From NCBI RefSeq assembly GCF_007673235.1, contig NZ_VDZH01000004.1, forward strand, positions 186,001 to 250,000: DNA of 64,000 nt. The letters run 5' to 3'. How positions within the stretch are numbered: the first letter of the stretch is position 1; every line of letters begins with the position of its first letter. The notes beneath the pieces are model-generated. The model saw only the letters and a program-made list of their open reading frames with translations, ran no database searches and was not told the DNA's origin. Shown in pieces: positions 7,896 through 17,704 of the stretch. A program made the position numbers and the translations under genes. Origin of the DNA: Curtobacterium pusillum. GTDB taxonomy: Bacteria; Actinomycetota; Actinomycetes; Actinomycetales; Microbacteriaceae.

Positions 7896-9337
7896 TTCGT
7901 CTCGCCTTCCGTGTGGACCAGGTCCATGACCTTCCCCACCATCACGATGGAGCCCGCGACGAGCACGAGGGCGTCCTCGGCGTCCGCCTCGTCCGCGAGG
8001 TCGCGCGCTTCCTGCAGCGCGGCGGCGAGCGAGGGCTCGACGACCACACGGTCCTCGCCGACCTCGTCGACGACGATGCGGGCGAACTCGTCCGCGTCGA
8101 GCGCACGCTCCCCCGGCGGCTGGGTCACGACGAAGGTCGCGACGGTGTCCTTGAGCGCGCGCACGAAGCCGCGGGCGTCCTTGTCGCCGAGGATGCCGAC
8201 GACGCCGACCACGTGCTCGGACGGGAACGCCACCGGCAGTGCGTCGGCGAGGGCGCGGGCGCCGTGCGGGTTGTGCGCCGCGTCGACCACGACGGTGGGA
8301 CCCGTGGCGATCGGCTGGAGCCGGCCGGGACTGGTCGCCCCCGCGAGGCCCTCGGACAGGACGTCCTCGTCGAGGGCCTGCGACCCGCGGCCGAGGAACG
8401 ACTCGACGGCGGCGATCGCGACGGCCGCGTTGTCGGCCTGGTGCCGCCCGAACAGCGGCAGGAACAGGTCGTCGTAGCGACCGGCGACGCCCTGCACGGT
8501 GATGAGCTGTCCGCCGACGGCCGGCGTCACGTCGACGACCCGGAAGGCGTCGCCCTCGACCGCGAGCGTCGACTCGGTGAGCTCCGCGGCGCGCTGCAGC
8601 TCGGCGAGCGCCTCGGGCGTCTGCACGCTCGACACGACGGACGACGACGGCTTGATGATCCCCGACTTGGTGCGGGCGATCTCGGCGACGGTGTTGCCGA
8701 GCTGCTTGGCGTGGTCGATGGCGATCGGGGTGAAGACCGACACCTGGCTCTGCACGACGTTGGTGGAGTCCCACTCGCCGCCCATGCCGACCTCGATGAC
8801 CGCGACGTCGACCGGCGCCTCGGCGAAGCACGCCAGGGCGAGCACGGTGAGGGCCTCGAAGAACGTCAGCGGGAGTTCGCCCTTGTCGGTGAGCTCCTTG
8901 TCGGTCATCTCGAGGACGGGGGCGATGTCGTCCCAGTTCTCGACGAAGCGGTCCGGGGCGATGGGGGCGCCGTCGATGACGATGCGCTCCCGGATCGACA
9001 CGAGGTGCGGGCTGGTCATCAGGCCCGTGCGGAGTCCGTGCGCCCGGACGATGCTCTCGGTGATCCGAGCGGTCGAGGTCTTGCCGTTCGTGCCCGTCAG
9101 GTGGATCACCGGGTACGCCAGGTGCGGGTCGCCGAGGAGCTCGACGGCGCGACGGGTGGCGGACAGCCGGTGTTCGGGCGACTGCTCGCCGATCCGGGCG
9201 TACAGGGCGGCCTCGACGCGCGTGACCTCGTCGTCGTCCGCACCGAACGGCACGGCCTCGGCGGGATTCGTCTCACCGGCGGGGCCGACGGGGATCTCGA
9301 TGCCGTCCTCGGACGGGTCTTCGGGGTACTCGCTCAT
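7892..9337 (-). CDS. folC: Folylpolyglutamate / dihydrofolate synthase
   Basis: A 481-residue Mur-ligase-family enzyme that adds glutamate to dihydropteroate and folates in an ATP-dependent reaction. The P-loop GTNGKTS is at residues 82-88, and the Mur-ligase DAAHNPHGA motif is in the C-terminal half. The first 35 residues are an acidic extension. The ATG overlaps the ileS stop by 4 bases (ATGA), so translation is coupled to ileS. Confidence 0.95.
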   Translation of the reverse strand: MSEYPEDPSEDGIEIPVGPAGETNPAEAVPFGADDDEVTRVEAALYARIGEQSPEHRLSATRRAVELLGDPHLAYPVIHLTGTNGKTSTARITESIVRAHGLRTGLMTSPHLVSIRERIVIDGAPIAPDRFVENWDDIAPVLEMTDKELTDKGELPLTFFEALTVLALACFAEAPVDVAVIEVGMGGEWDSTNVVQSQVSVFTPIAIDHAKQLGNTVAEIARTKSGIIKPSSSVVSSVQTPEALAELQRAAELTESTLAVEGDAFRVVDVTPAVGGQLITVQGVAGRYDDLFLPLFGRHQADNAAVAIAAVESFLGRGSQALDEDVLSEGLAGATSPGRLQPIATGPTVVVDAAHNPHGARALADALPVAFPSEHVVGVVGILGDKDARGFVRALKDTVATFVVTQPPGERALDADEFARIVVDEVGEDRVVVEPSLAAALQEARDLADEADAEDALVLVAGSIVMVGKVMDLVHTEGETK

Positions 9338-12300
9338 GCGCGTGACACCTCCACGGTCACCTTCGCACCGTCACCGACGTCGGTGGTGGTGGCGTCTGCC
9401 CCGAGGGGCACGATCTCGACGCTCGTCGACAGGGTCTCCCCCGCGATGAGCTGCTGGTGGGTGCGGACCGCCGCGTCGGCGACCTCGTCCGCACCGAGGG
9501 TGAGGACGATGCGGTCGCTGACGTCGAGGTCGGCGTCACGGCGAGCCTGCTGCACGGCGCGGACGACGTCGCGGGCGAGCCCTTCGGCCTCGAGTTCGGG
9601 CGTGGTCACGGTGTCGAGCACCACGAACCCGCCGCCGTCGAGGAAGGCCACCGCCACGGAGTCGTCGGCGACGGTGAGGTCGAGCGTGTACTCGCCCTCG
9701 ACGAGGTCGATGCCACCGACGGTGACGCCGGTCTCGGTCGCGGTCCAGTCCCCCTTCTTGGCGGCCGGGATGACCTGCTGCACCTGCTTGCCGATCCGGG
9801 GTCCGGCGGCCCGGGCGTTCACGGTGAGCTTCCGCTCGATGCCGTAGCGGCCGAGGGAGGACTCCTCCTGCTGCTCGAGCACGACCTGCTTCACGTTGAG
9901 CTCGTCACGGAGGATGTCCGCGAAGGGCTCGACCGCGGTCGGGTCGGGCACGACGAGCGTGAGCGTCGCGAGCGGCAGGCGGACGCGCTTGCCGGTCGAC
10001 TTGCGGAGCGCGAGTCCCTTCGAGGCGACGTCGCGCACGCGGTCCATCGCGGCGACGAGGGCGTCGTCGGCGGGGAACTCGTCCGCCGACGGGAAGTCCT
10101 CCAGGTGCACCGACCGCCCGCCGGTGAGTCCCTTCCAGATCTCCTCGGTGACGAGCGGTGCGAGCGGCGCGGCGACGCGGGTGAGCGTCTCGAGCACGGT
10201 GTACAGCGTGTCGAACGCGGCCTTCGCCTCGGGCGAGGACTCCGCGCCGAGCCAGAACTTGTCGCGCGACCGACGGACGTACCAGTTCGTCAGCACGTCG
10301 GCGAAGTCACGGACGGCCTGGGCCGCGAGCGGGGTGTCGAGCGCGTCGAGGTGCTGCTGCACGTCGGCCACCAGCACGCGGGTCTTCGCGAGGAGGTACC
10401 GGTCGAGGACGTCGGTGCTGTCGGTCCGGCGGGTGGCCTGGTACCCCGACTCCCCCGACGCGTTCGCGTACAGGGTGAAGAAGTAGTACGTCGACCACAG
10501 CGGCAGGAGGAACTCGCGGACGCCCTGGCGGATGCCTTCTTCGGTGACGACGAGGTTGCCGCCGCGGATCACCGACGACGACATCAGGAACCAGCGCATC
10601 GCGTCGGCGCCGTCGCGGTCGAACACCTCGGAGACGTCCGGGTAGTTCCGCAGCGACTTCGACATCTTCTGGCCGTCCGAGCCGAGGACGATGCCGTGGC
10701 TGATGACGTTCTGGAAGGCCGGGCGGTCGAACAGCGCGGTGGAGAGCACGTGCATGACGTAGAACCAGCCGCGGGTCTGCCCGATGTACTCGACGATGAA
10801 GTCGGCCGGGTTGTGCGACTCGAACCACTCTCGGTTCTCGAACGGGTAGTGCACCTGCGCGTACGGCATCGACCCGGAGTCGAACCAGACGTCGAACACG
10901 TCGGTGATCCGGCGCATGGTCGACTTCCCGGTGGGGTCGTCGGGGTTCGGGCGGGTCAGGTCGTCGATGAACGGACGGTGCAGGTCGACCTCGCCGTCGG
11001 CGTTCCGGGGCAGGCGCCCGAAGTCGCGCTCGATCTCCTCGAGCGAGCCGTAGACGTCCTGACGCGGGTACGACGGGTCGTCCGACTGCCACACCGGGAT
11101 GGGCGTGCCGAAGTACCGGTTGCGGGACACCGACCAGTCGATGGCGTTCCCGACCCACTTGCCGAACTGGCCGTCCTTGACGTTGTCGGGCACCCAGTTG
11201 ATGTCCTGGTTCAGCTCGCCCATGCGGTCGCGGAACTCGGTCACGCGGACGAACCAGCTCGAGACGGCCTTGTAGATGAGGGGCTTCCGGCAGCGCCAGC
11301 AGTGCGGGTAGCTGTGCTCGTAGGACGCCTGGCGGAGCAGTCGGCCGGCGTCGCGGACGGCCTTGGTCAGCGGCTTGTTCGCGTCCGACCAGAGCATGCC
11401 GGCGACCTCGCCGAACTGCGAGGTGAAGACCCCGCCCTCGTCGAGCGAGAGCACCACGGGGATGCCGGCGGCGGCGCAGACCACCTGGTCGTCGGCGCCG
11501 TAGGCCGGGGCCTGGTGCACGATGCCGGTGCCCTCGCCGGTCTCGACGTAGTCGGCGACCAGGATGCGCCAGGCGTGTTCCATGCCCTCGGTGTCGGCGA
11601 GGTGGTCGAACAGGCGCTCGTACTCGACGCCGTCGAGCTCGGCACCCGCCAGGGTGCGGACGACCGCGGCAGCGGCGTCCTCCGCGCTCTCGTAGCCGAG
11701 GTCCTTCGCGTAGGCGGCCACGGTGTCCGAAGCCAACAAGTAGGAGACGGAACCGGCGGCACCACCGTCAGCAGCGCCTCCAGGCCCGGCCGGCAGCACC
11801 ACGTACGAGACCGCAGGCCCGACGGCCAACGCGGCGTTCGTGGGCAGGGTCCATGGGGTCGTCGTCCAGGCGAGCGCACGCACGCCGGCCAGGCCGAGCG
11901 ACTCGGCACGTGCGCCCTGCAGCGGGAACGACACCGTGACGGACTGGTCCTGACGCATCTTGTAGACGTCGTCGTCCATGCGCAGCTCGTGGTTCGACAG
12001 CGGCGTCTGGTCGTTCCAGCAGTACGGCAGCACGCGGAAGCCCTCGTAGGCCAGACCCTTGTCCCAGAGCTGCTTCCACGCCCACAGCACGCTCTCCATG
12101 AACGTCACGTCGAGGGTCTTGTAGTCGTTCTCGAAGTCGACCCAGCGCGCCTGGCGGGTGACGTACTGCTGCCACTCGTCGGTGTACTGCAGGACGGACT
12201 TCTTGGCGGCGGCGTTGAACACGTCGACGCCCATCTCGTCGATCTCGTGCTTCTCGGTGATGCCGAGCTGCCGCATCGCCTCGAGCTCGGCGGGCAGGCC

Positions 12301-12585
12301 GTGGGTGTCCCAGCCGAAGCGGCGGTGCACCTGCTTGCCGCGCATGGTCTGGTAACGCGGGAAGACGTCCTTCGCGTACCCGGTCAGCAGGTGACCGTAG
12401 TGCGGCAGACCGTTGGCGAACGGCGGCCCGTCGTAGAACGTCCACTCGTCGCAGCCCTCGCGCTGGTCGATCGACGCCTGGAACGTGCCGTCACCCTTCC
12501 AGAAGGCGAGGATGCCCTGCTCGACGGCGGGGAAGGACGGCGACGGGGTGACTCCGTCGTTGCTGGAGTTGAGCGGGTACGGCAC
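9334..12585 (-). CDS. ileS: Isoleucyl-tRNA synthetase
   Basis: A 1083-residue class I aminoacyl-tRNA synthetase. HYGH (the HIGH box) is at residues 62-65 and KMSKS at about 640-644. A CP1 editing domain lies between them, with a HCWRC zinc-type knuckle inside. Length and layout match the long ileS2-like form common in Actinobacteria. GTG at 12585 is chosen because it sits 7 bases after AGGAG and directly follows the T-box; an ATG 90 bases upstream falls inside the T-box leader. A CTGGAGGC-type repeat (11774-11786) lies in a Gly/Ala-rich loop of the editing domain near residue 268. Confidence 0.96.
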   Translation of the reverse strand: MPYPLNSSNDGVTPSPSFPAVEQGILAFWKGDGTFQASIDQREGCDEWTFYDGPPFANGLPHYGHLLTGYAKDVFPRYQTMRGKQVHRRFGWDTHGLPAELEAMRQLGITEKHEIDEMGVDVFNAAAKKSVLQYTDEWQQYVTRQARWVDFENDYKTLDVTFMESVLWAWKQLWDKGLAYEGFRVLPYCWNDQTPLSNHELRMDDDVYKMRQDQSVTVSFPLQGARAESLGLAGVRALAWTTTPWTLPTNAALAVGPAVSYVVLPAGPGGAADGGAAGSVSYLLASDTVAAYAKDLGYESAEDAAAAVVRTLAGAELDGVEYERLFDHLADTEGMEHAWRILVADYVETGEGTGIVHQAPAYGADDQVVCAAAGIPVVLSLDEGGVFTSQFGEVAGMLWSDANKPLTKAVRDAGRLLRQASYEHSYPHCWRCRKPLIYKAVSSWFVRVTEFRDRMGELNQDINWVPDNVKDGQFGKWVGNAIDWSVSRNRYFGTPIPVWQSDDPSYPRQDVYGSLEEIERDFGRLPRNADGEVDLHRPFIDDLTRPNPDDPTGKSTMRRITDVFDVWFDSGSMPYAQVHYPFENREWFESHNPADFIVEYIGQTRGWFYVMHVLSTALFDRPAFQNVISHGIVLGSDGQKMSKSLRNYPDVSEVFDRDGADAMRWFLMSSSVIRGGNLVVTEEGIRQGVREFLLPLWSTYYFFTLYANASGESGYQATRRTDSTDVLDRYLLAKTRVLVADVQQHLDALDTPLAAQAVRDFADVLTNWYVRRSRDKFWLGAESSPEAKAAFDTLYTVLETLTRVAAPLAPLVTEEIWKGLTGGRSVHLEDFPSADEFPADDALVAAMDRVRDVASKGLALRKSTGKRVRLPLATLTLVVPDPTAVEPFADILRDELNVKQVVLEQQEESSLGRYGIERKLTVNARAAGPRIGKQVQQVIPAAKKGDWTATETGVTVGGIDLVEGEYTLDLTVADDSVAVAFLDGGGFVVLDTVTTPELEAEGLARDVVRAVQQARRDADLDVSDRIVLTLGADEVADAAVRTHQQLIAGETLSTSVEIVPLGADATTTDVGDGAKVTVEVSRA
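11774..11786 (-). repeat. CTGGAGGC repeat inside ileS
   Basis: GCGCCTCCAGGCC on the plus strand, in the Gly/Ala-rich loop of the IleRS editing domain (read as GPGGAA). The match covers 13 bases without the flanking CCG. Confidence 0.55.
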
Positions 12586-12591
12586 CGGGGG

Positions 12592-12783
12592 CTCCTGAGG
12601 ATCGCGGATGTGACTTCCCACGAGGACGGAGCGTGCTCCGCGGTACCACCTCGCTTGCCGCGGGCTGCTGCCCACGACCGCTCGTGTTCGGGGATCGCTC
12701 GCGGCCCGGTCCGCCCGGTTCTACTGACGGGCGGACCCGCGTTCTTCCGGAGGCTCCCCGGTGATGGCCGGATCGACGCCTGT
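12592..12783 (-). promoter_or_regulatory. T-box riboswitch upstream of ileS (isoleucine)
   Basis: The minus strand carries the T-box core AGGTGGTACCGCGG (12652-12639), which pairs with the tRNA acceptor end. Upstream is the stem I motif CCATCACCGGGGAGCC with the isoleucine codon ATC (12765-12763) as specifier. The leader ends at the AGGAG ribosome-binding site (12596-12592) of ileS, and no run of T follows the antiterminator. This points to control of translation, as known for actinobacterial ileS T-boxes. Stem I looks short. A TAAACT -10-like box is read at 12796-12791. Confidence 0.88.
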
Positions 12784-12820
12784 TCGAGAAGAGTTTAGCG
12801 GACGGGAGCATGCTGGAGCG

Positions 12821-13855
12821 ATGCCCGACTCTCCTGAGCAGGAGGACCGCCCTGAGTCCCTGCTCACCGTCATCATCGCGTTCGGCGCGAACCTGCTCGT
12901 CGCGATCGCCAAGACGATCGCCTCCCTGATCACCGGATCGGCGTCGATGGTCGCCGAGGCGGCGCACTCGTGGGCCGACACGGGCAACGAGGTCTTCCTG
13001 CTCGTGGCGGAACGGCGGGGTGCCCGGAAGCGCGACACCGCGCACCCCCTCGGGTACGGGCGCGAGACCTACATCTGGTCGATGTTCGCGGCGTTCGGCC
13101 TGTTCACCGCCGGCGCCATCGTGTCGATCTACCACGGCATCACGGAGCTCGGGGACACCGGGCCCGCCGAGGACGTCCTGCTGAACTACATCGTGCTCGC
13201 GCTGTCGTTCTGCCTCGAGGGCACGAGCTTCCTGCAGGCCTACCGCCAGGCTCACGGAGCGGCGACGAAGCGCAAGGTGCCGGTGCTGCGCCACGTGCTG
13301 CAGTCCTCGAACCCGACGCTGCGGGCCGTCTTCGCCGAGGACGCCGCTGCGCTCATCGGCCTCGTCGTCGCGTTCCTCGGGGTGTTCCTGCACCAGGTCA
13401 CCGGCCTGGCGGTCTTCGACGCGATCGGTTCCATCGCGATCGGCGTGCTGCTCGGGGTCGTGGCGATCATCCTCATCGACCGCAACCGCCGTTTCCTGCT
13501 CGGCGAGAGCACGTCCCCGGAGCTCGAGAACGCGGTGCTCGTCGAACTGCTCGGCCGCTCGCAGATCGAACGGGTCACCTACCTGCACCTGGAGTTCGTC
13601 GGGCCGTCACGGGTGTACCTCGTCGCCGCGGTCGACCTGACCGGGAACGAGAACGAGGAGCACGTCGCCGTGCGGTTGCGCGACGTCGAGAAGTCACTGG
13701 AGGACAGCCAGTACATCGAGGAGGCGGTCCTCACACTGAGCTACCCGGGGGACGCCTCGCTGCGGCCGACGGGCGACGAGGTGCCCGAGGTCGTCCGGGA
13801 CGGCACCGTCGAGGACGTCGCGGCCGGCGGCGCGGGGACGCTGCGGACGGACTGA
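12821..13855 (+). CDS. Cation diffusion facilitator family transporter
   Basis: A 344-residue metal-efflux protein that exchanges divalent cations (probably Zn2+ or similar) for protons. Six membrane helices are visible. The HxxxD metal site is in helix 2 (H49, D53, within AEAAHSWADTGN), and a second acidic site is in helix 5 (FAEDAAALIGL). A cytosolic C-terminal domain binds metal or dimerises. It is transcribed divergently from ileS, so its promoter shares the 38-bp gap beyond the T-box. Metal specificity cannot be read from the sequence. Confidence 0.9.
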   Translation: MPDSPEQEDRPESLLTVIIAFGANLLVAIAKTIASLITGSASMVAEAAHSWADTGNEVFLLVAERRGARKRDTAHPLGYGRETYIWSMFAAFGLFTAGAIVSIYHGITELGDTGPAEDVLLNYIVLALSFCLEGTSFLQAYRQAHGAATKRKVPVLRHVLQSSNPTLRAVFAEDAAALIGLVVAFLGVFLHQVTGLAVFDAIGSIAIGVLLGVVAIILIDRNRRFLLGESTSPELENAVLVELLGRSQIERVTYLHLEFVGPSRVYLVAAVDLTGNENEEHVAVRLRDVEKSLEDSQYIEEAVLTLSYPGDASLRPTGDEVPEVVRDGTVEDVAAGGAGTLRTD

Positions 13856-13886
13856 CGGGCAGCAGGTGACGGTCAGCGGGTGACGG

Positions 13887-15386
13887 TCAGCGCCCGAGCG
13901 TCACCGACTCGCCGTCGACCACGATCTCGGAGCCGTCGGTCGGCACCCACACCTGCAGCTCGTCGACGCGGAAGGACGTCAGCCGTGACCGCTCCGCCCG
14001 GAGGAAGTCGGACACCTGCGGCGGTACCGGGAACCGTCCGTCGACCCCCTGCACGACCGCCCCGTACCGCCCGCTGACCGGCACGTCGACACCCCGGTCG
14101 GCGAAGTACGGCCTCCAGCCGGGTGCCCCGTACGCGGTGAAGAGGATCCGGCCGCCGTCCATCCCGTGTGCCCGGAGGGCGTGGTCGAGGAGCCCGACAC
14201 CGGACGGGCGGACCCGGGCGACGGCGACGGTCTGCTGCACCGCGGGCACGACGGCTGCCCCGACGCCGAGCACGACCACGGCGGCGATCACTGCCCTCGC
14301 GACCGGTGGGGTCGTCCGCCGAGCACGACGACCGATCCGCACGCTCTGTGCGAGCCGGGTGTACCCGACGGCGGCCAGCGCGATGACGATCGGCATCCAG
14401 GCGTCGTAGTAGTGCGCGAGCGCCACCTTCGACGTCCCGAGGAACACCATCAGGGGAACGGCCGCGGCGACCAGGTAGAGGACGAGCCGTCCGGGGCGGA
14501 CCACCAGGGCTGCGAGGATCCCGACCGCGAGCACCACGGCGAGGAGCGGCGTCACCCCACGTGCCATGTACCAGAACTCGGCCCACCAGGGAGCGAAGCG
14601 GTAGGTGTGCCCGGCGATCTCGGCCAGGTGCCCCTGCGCGTCGTGCTCGGACTGGAACTCGAGCATGTACCGGATCGCGTGCACCATCCCGACCGGGTGG
14701 TAGCAGGCCACGAAGGTCACGGCGAAGGCCGCCGCCGCGATCACCCCGCCGATCAGGAGCTCCCACCAGCGCCGGAACAGGATCGGCAGGACGACGATCG
14801 CGATCACGTACGGCGCTGCGGTGACCTTCGAGGTGACCGCGAGCCCGAGTGCCACCCCGGCGAGCGCTGCCCACGCCCAGCGCCACCGGCTGCTCGAGGT
14901 GATCCACACCCAGGCGGCGGCGAGTGCCACCACGACGAAGAACACCATGACCGGCTCGAGGAGCGCGATGCGGTCGATGCGCACCGGTGTGCCCGAGCCG
15001 GGGTCGAACTGGTCGGGTCCGGCGCCGCGGGGCGTCAGCCACCAGAGTCCTGCGGCGAGCAGCGCACCCCAGTGGCCGAGCGGACCGCGCAGCCAGCCGA
15101 AGAGGACGGCGCCGGTCCCGAAGACCGCCGCGCCGGCGACCAGCCGGGGACCGAGGATGCCCTCGCCGACGACCAACTGAGCGAGGCCGTAGAGGTACTT
15201 CGCGGTCGGCGGGTGCTCGAGGTTCAGCGTGACGATGCCGTGGACGTACTGCCAACCGGCCTGCGCGTAGAGGATCTCGTCGACGTTGATCGTCTGCTGA
15301 CCGATGTGCCAGAAGCAGACGAAGAGCCCGGCCAGGGCGACGACGACGAACACGGGCCAGCGCCCCACACGTACCCACGACTGCAC
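13887..15386 (-). CDS. ArnT/PMT-like (GT39 family) membrane glycosyltransferase
   Basis: A 499-residue polytopic protein with about ten hydrophobic helices. The first extracellular loop carries NVDEILYAQAG and NLEHPPTAKYLYG, the acidic and HPP-type motifs of dolichyl- or polyprenyl-phosphate sugar transferases (PMT_2/GT39). It likely moves a sugar from a lipid carrier to a protein or cell-wall acceptor outside the membrane. GTG at 15386 is preceded by GGAGG at a 9-base spacing; longer frames run antisense to the TetR gene. It lies 49 bases after the TetR gene and may share its transcript. Confidence 0.82.
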   Translation of the reverse strand: MQSWVRVGRWPVFVVVALAGLFVCFWHIGQQTINVDEILYAQAGWQYVHGIVTLNLEHPPTAKYLYGLAQLVVGEGILGPRLVAGAAVFGTGAVLFGWLRGPLGHWGALLAAGLWWLTPRGAGPDQFDPGSGTPVRIDRIALLEPVMVFFVVVALAAAWVWITSSSRWRWAWAALAGVALGLAVTSKVTAAPYVIAIVVLPILFRRWWELLIGGVIAAAAFAVTFVACYHPVGMVHAIRYMLEFQSEHDAQGHLAEIAGHTYRFAPWWAEFWYMARGVTPLLAVVLAVGILAALVVRPGRLVLYLVAAAVPLMVFLGTSKVALAHYYDAWMPIVIALAAVGYTRLAQSVRIGRRARRTTPPVARAVIAAVVVLGVGAAVVPAVQQTVAVARVRPSGVGLLDHALRAHGMDGGRILFTAYGAPGWRPYFADRGVDVPVSGRYGAVVQGVDGRFPVPPQVSDFLRAERSRLTSFRVDELQVWVPTDGSEIVVDGESVTLGR

Positions 15387-15435
15387 GGCGACGATCCTCC
15401 CACAGCGCGGCGGGCGGTCCGGGTGGTGCGGCGGC

Positions 15436-16035
15436 TCAGTGCGCGTCGAGGCCGGACGCGACCGGCGTGAGCGCGGCACCGACGTACTCGACGAGCGGTC
15501 GACGACCGACGCCGTCCGCCACCCACACCCCGAACGCTGCCCCCGCGGCACCGAGCATCGCCCCGGACACGGTCTGCGGCCAGAGCGCCGCCGGGTGGTC
15601 CCCCGTCCGCGTGGCCACGAACGCCGCGACGGTCGCGTGCTGCGCCGTCACCCGGGTCGCGACGCTCGCGACGAGTTCGGCACCGATGCCCATCACCTCG
15701 GCCTGGGCGATCGCCCACGGAACCCGCTCGGGGTCGTGGGCACGGGCGGCGGCGAGCAGCGCTTCCTCGACGGCGCGGACCGCGGAGGGCTCGGTCGACG
15801 CCGCCAGCAGTCCGGGCAGCGACGCGACGGCGGCGTCCAGGTCGAGCCAGAGCACGTCCGACTTCGCCGTGAAGTAGTTGAAGAACGTCGCCCGGCTGAC
15901 CCCGGCGCGCACGGCGATCTGGTCGACCGTGGTCCGGCCGTAGCCCTGCTCGAGGAACAGCTCCGCGGCGGCGTCGGCGAGCACCTCGGCACTCGAGCGT
16001 CGGGGCCGTCCACCGCGGCGCATCGGTTCGTCCAT
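15436..16035 (-). CDS. TetR family transcriptional regulator
   Basis: A 199-residue regulator. The helix-turn-helix is at about residues 35-55 (TTVDQIAVRAGVSRATFFNYF region), followed by an all-helical ligand-binding domain of typical size. Its start codon lies only 32 bases from that of the divergent peptide-binding lipoprotein, so any operator in the gap would control both. The most likely job is control of itself and of the ABC importer; the inducer is unknown. Confidence 0.9.
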   Translation of the reverse strand: MDEPMRRGGRPRRSSAEVLADAAAELFLEQGYGRTTVDQIAVRAGVSRATFFNYFTAKSDVLWLDLDAAVASLPGLLAASTEPSAVRAVEEALLAAARAHDPERVPWAIAQAEVMGIGAELVASVATRVTAQHATVAAFVATRTGDHPAALWPQTVSGAMLGAAGAAFGVWVADGVGRRPLVEYVGAALTPVASGLDAH

Positions 16036-16067
16036 GGGCCCCAGTAAACCGCTAGACTCGTCCAGCC
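16036..16067. promoter_or_regulatory. Compact divergent promoter between tetR and the ABC importer
   Basis: Only 32 bases separate the two start codons. TAGACT (16053-16058) is a good -10 box for the importer and places the transcription start at or within a few bases of its ATG, so the message would be nearly leaderless. CGCTAGACTCGTCCAGC could be part of the TetR site, but it is not a clean palindrome. Confidence 0.5.
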
Positions 16068-17684
16068 ATGATCTTGGACTCAGTACAGAAAACCGCCACG
16101 GCGGTCGCCGGCGCCGCAGCGCTCCTCCTCGTCCTCGCCGGGTGCACCGGCGGCAGCGCGACGAGCAGCAGCACGCCGGTGACCGGCGGCACGCTCGTGT
16201 ACGCCTCGGGCGACGCCGAACCCACCTGCCTCGACCCGCACGTGGGCGGCAACTACCCGCAGGCGCTGCTGTCCAGCCAGTACATCGAGGAGCTCACCGC
16301 GCTCGACGACGGCAAGCCCGTCCCCGCGCTGGCGAAGTCGTGGACCACGAGCGACGACGGCAAGACCCTCACCTTCACGCTCCGCGACGACGTGACCTTC
16401 ACCGACGGCACGCCCTTCGACGCCGCTGCCGTCGTGGCGAACATCGAGCACGTGCAGGACCCGGCGACGGCGTCGAGCACCGGGTACCTCGCGCTGCAGT
16501 CGATCACGAAGGCGACCGCCACCGACGACCACACCGTCACGCTGACGCTGAGCCGTCCGGACAGCGCGCTGCTCGAGTCGTTCTCGCAGCCGTGGGTCGG
16601 CATGGAGTCGCCGAAGGCCCTGCAGCGCTCGCAGGAGACCAACTGCGAGTCGCCCGTCGGGACCGGCCCGTTCGAGGTCACCGCCTGGAAGCACGGCGAC
16701 CGCGTGACGCTGCAGAAGAACGCCGACTACTGGGGAGCGACCGCGCCCCGGCTCGACGGCATCACCTGGCGCTTCCTGCCCGACTCGACCTCGCGCTACG
16801 CGGCGCTGCAGTCCGGCCAGGTCGACGTCATCGACAACGCCCAGCCCGACCAGCTCAAGGCGGCGTCGGCGAAGGGCTCGATCCGCGACCTCGACGCCCC
16901 GCGACCCGGCGCGTCGAACCGGCTGGAGCTGAACTCCGGCCACGGGGTCTTCCGCGACGAGGCCGTCCGCAAGGCGTTCATCGCCGGCGCCGAGATCGAC
17001 CCGGGCATCGAGTCGCTCTTCCTCGGGACGGCGAAGCGCTCGTACTCGGTGCTCTCCAGCGTCGAGCCGTACGGGTACTCCGACAAGAGCCTGTTCGGGT
17101 ACTCCCCGAAGAAGGCGAAGCAGCTGCTCGACGACGCCGGCTGGAAGGTCGGCAGCGACGGCATCAGGGAGAAGGACGGCCAGCAGCTCACCGTCACCTT
17201 CCCGGTGTCGACGAACCAGTCCGTCCCTGCCGAGCGCAGCCTGTTCCAGCAGATCCAGGCGTCCGAGAAGGCAGTCGGGTTCAAGGTCGTCCTGAAGGAG
17301 CTCGACCTGTCCAGCTGGTACGCGGCCCTCGCGGCGAACCAGTACGACGTCGTCAGCGCCCCGTACACGAAGGTCGGCGCGGACGTCCTCCGCATCCTCT
17401 ACGACAGCGCGAGCATCACGCCCGCCCCGTCGGGGTACTTCGCGAACCTCGCCCAGCTCGACGACCCGGAGCTCGACGACCTGCTGCAGCGTGCCGCGCA
17501 GACCTCGGACACGTCCGAGCGCGGCGACCTGTACGAGCGGGCGCAGAAGATCATCCTGTCGAGCGGCACCGTGCTCCCCCTCTACGACCAGCAGAACCAC
17601 TTCCTGGTGCGCTCCAGCGTGCACGGCGTGCAGACCACCGCGGTGTCGACGCCGTGGTTCGGCACGGCCTGGATCGACCGCTGA
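16068..17684 (+). CDS. ABC transporter substrate-binding lipoprotein (family 5, peptide type)
   Basis: A 538-residue DppA/OppA-type binding protein. A lipoprotein signal peptide ends at LVLAGC, with Cys-25 as the lipidation site. The body has the family 5 features TFTLRDDVTFTDG and GTGPFEVTAWKHGD. It is the first gene of a five-component importer (binding protein, two permeases, double ATPase) and sits next to a divergent TetR. Peptides are the default substrate for the family, but nickel, sugars or opines are also known. Confidence 0.92.
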   Translation: MILDSVQKTATAVAGAAALLLVLAGCTGGSATSSSTPVTGGTLVYASGDAEPTCLDPHVGGNYPQALLSSQYIEELTALDDGKPVPALAKSWTTSDDGKTLTFTLRDDVTFTDGTPFDAAAVVANIEHVQDPATASSTGYLALQSITKATATDDHTVTLTLSRPDSALLESFSQPWVGMESPKALQRSQETNCESPVGTGPFEVTAWKHGDRVTLQKNADYWGATAPRLDGITWRFLPDSTSRYAALQSGQVDVIDNAQPDQLKAASAKGSIRDLDAPRPGASNRLELNSGHGVFRDEAVRKAFIAGAEIDPGIESLFLGTAKRSYSVLSSVEPYGYSDKSLFGYSPKKAKQLLDDAGWKVGSDGIREKDGQQLTVTFPVSTNQSVPAERSLFQQIQASEKAVGFKVVLKELDLSSWYAALAANQYDVVSAPYTKVGADVLRILYDSASITPAPSGYFANLAQLDDPELDDLLQRAAQTSDTSERGDLYERAQKIILSSGTVLPLYDQQNHFLVRSSVHGVQTTAVSTPWFGTAWIDR

Positions 17685-17688
17685 CACC

Positions 17689-17703
17689 GGCCTGGAGGCA
17701 CGG
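17689..17703 (+). repeat. CTGGAGGC repeat acting as ribosome-binding site
   Basis: GGCCTGGAGGCACGG lies directly before the TTG start of the permease gene. Its GGAGG is six bases from the start codon. Confidence 0.8.
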
Positions 17704-17704
17704 A

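Noticed and set aside
12586-12675. Longer ileS start at 12675
   Set aside because: Those 30 codons fall in the T-box leader; GTG at 12585 has a proper AGGAG site.
9457-12798. Plus-strand open frame of 1113 codons
   Set aside because: Mirror frame of ileS; no protein features, while ileS has all class I motifs.
15387-15551. N-terminal extension of the GT39-like protein
   Set aside because: The extra 55 codons overlap the TetR gene and lack a start signal; GTG 15386 has GGAGG at 9 bases.
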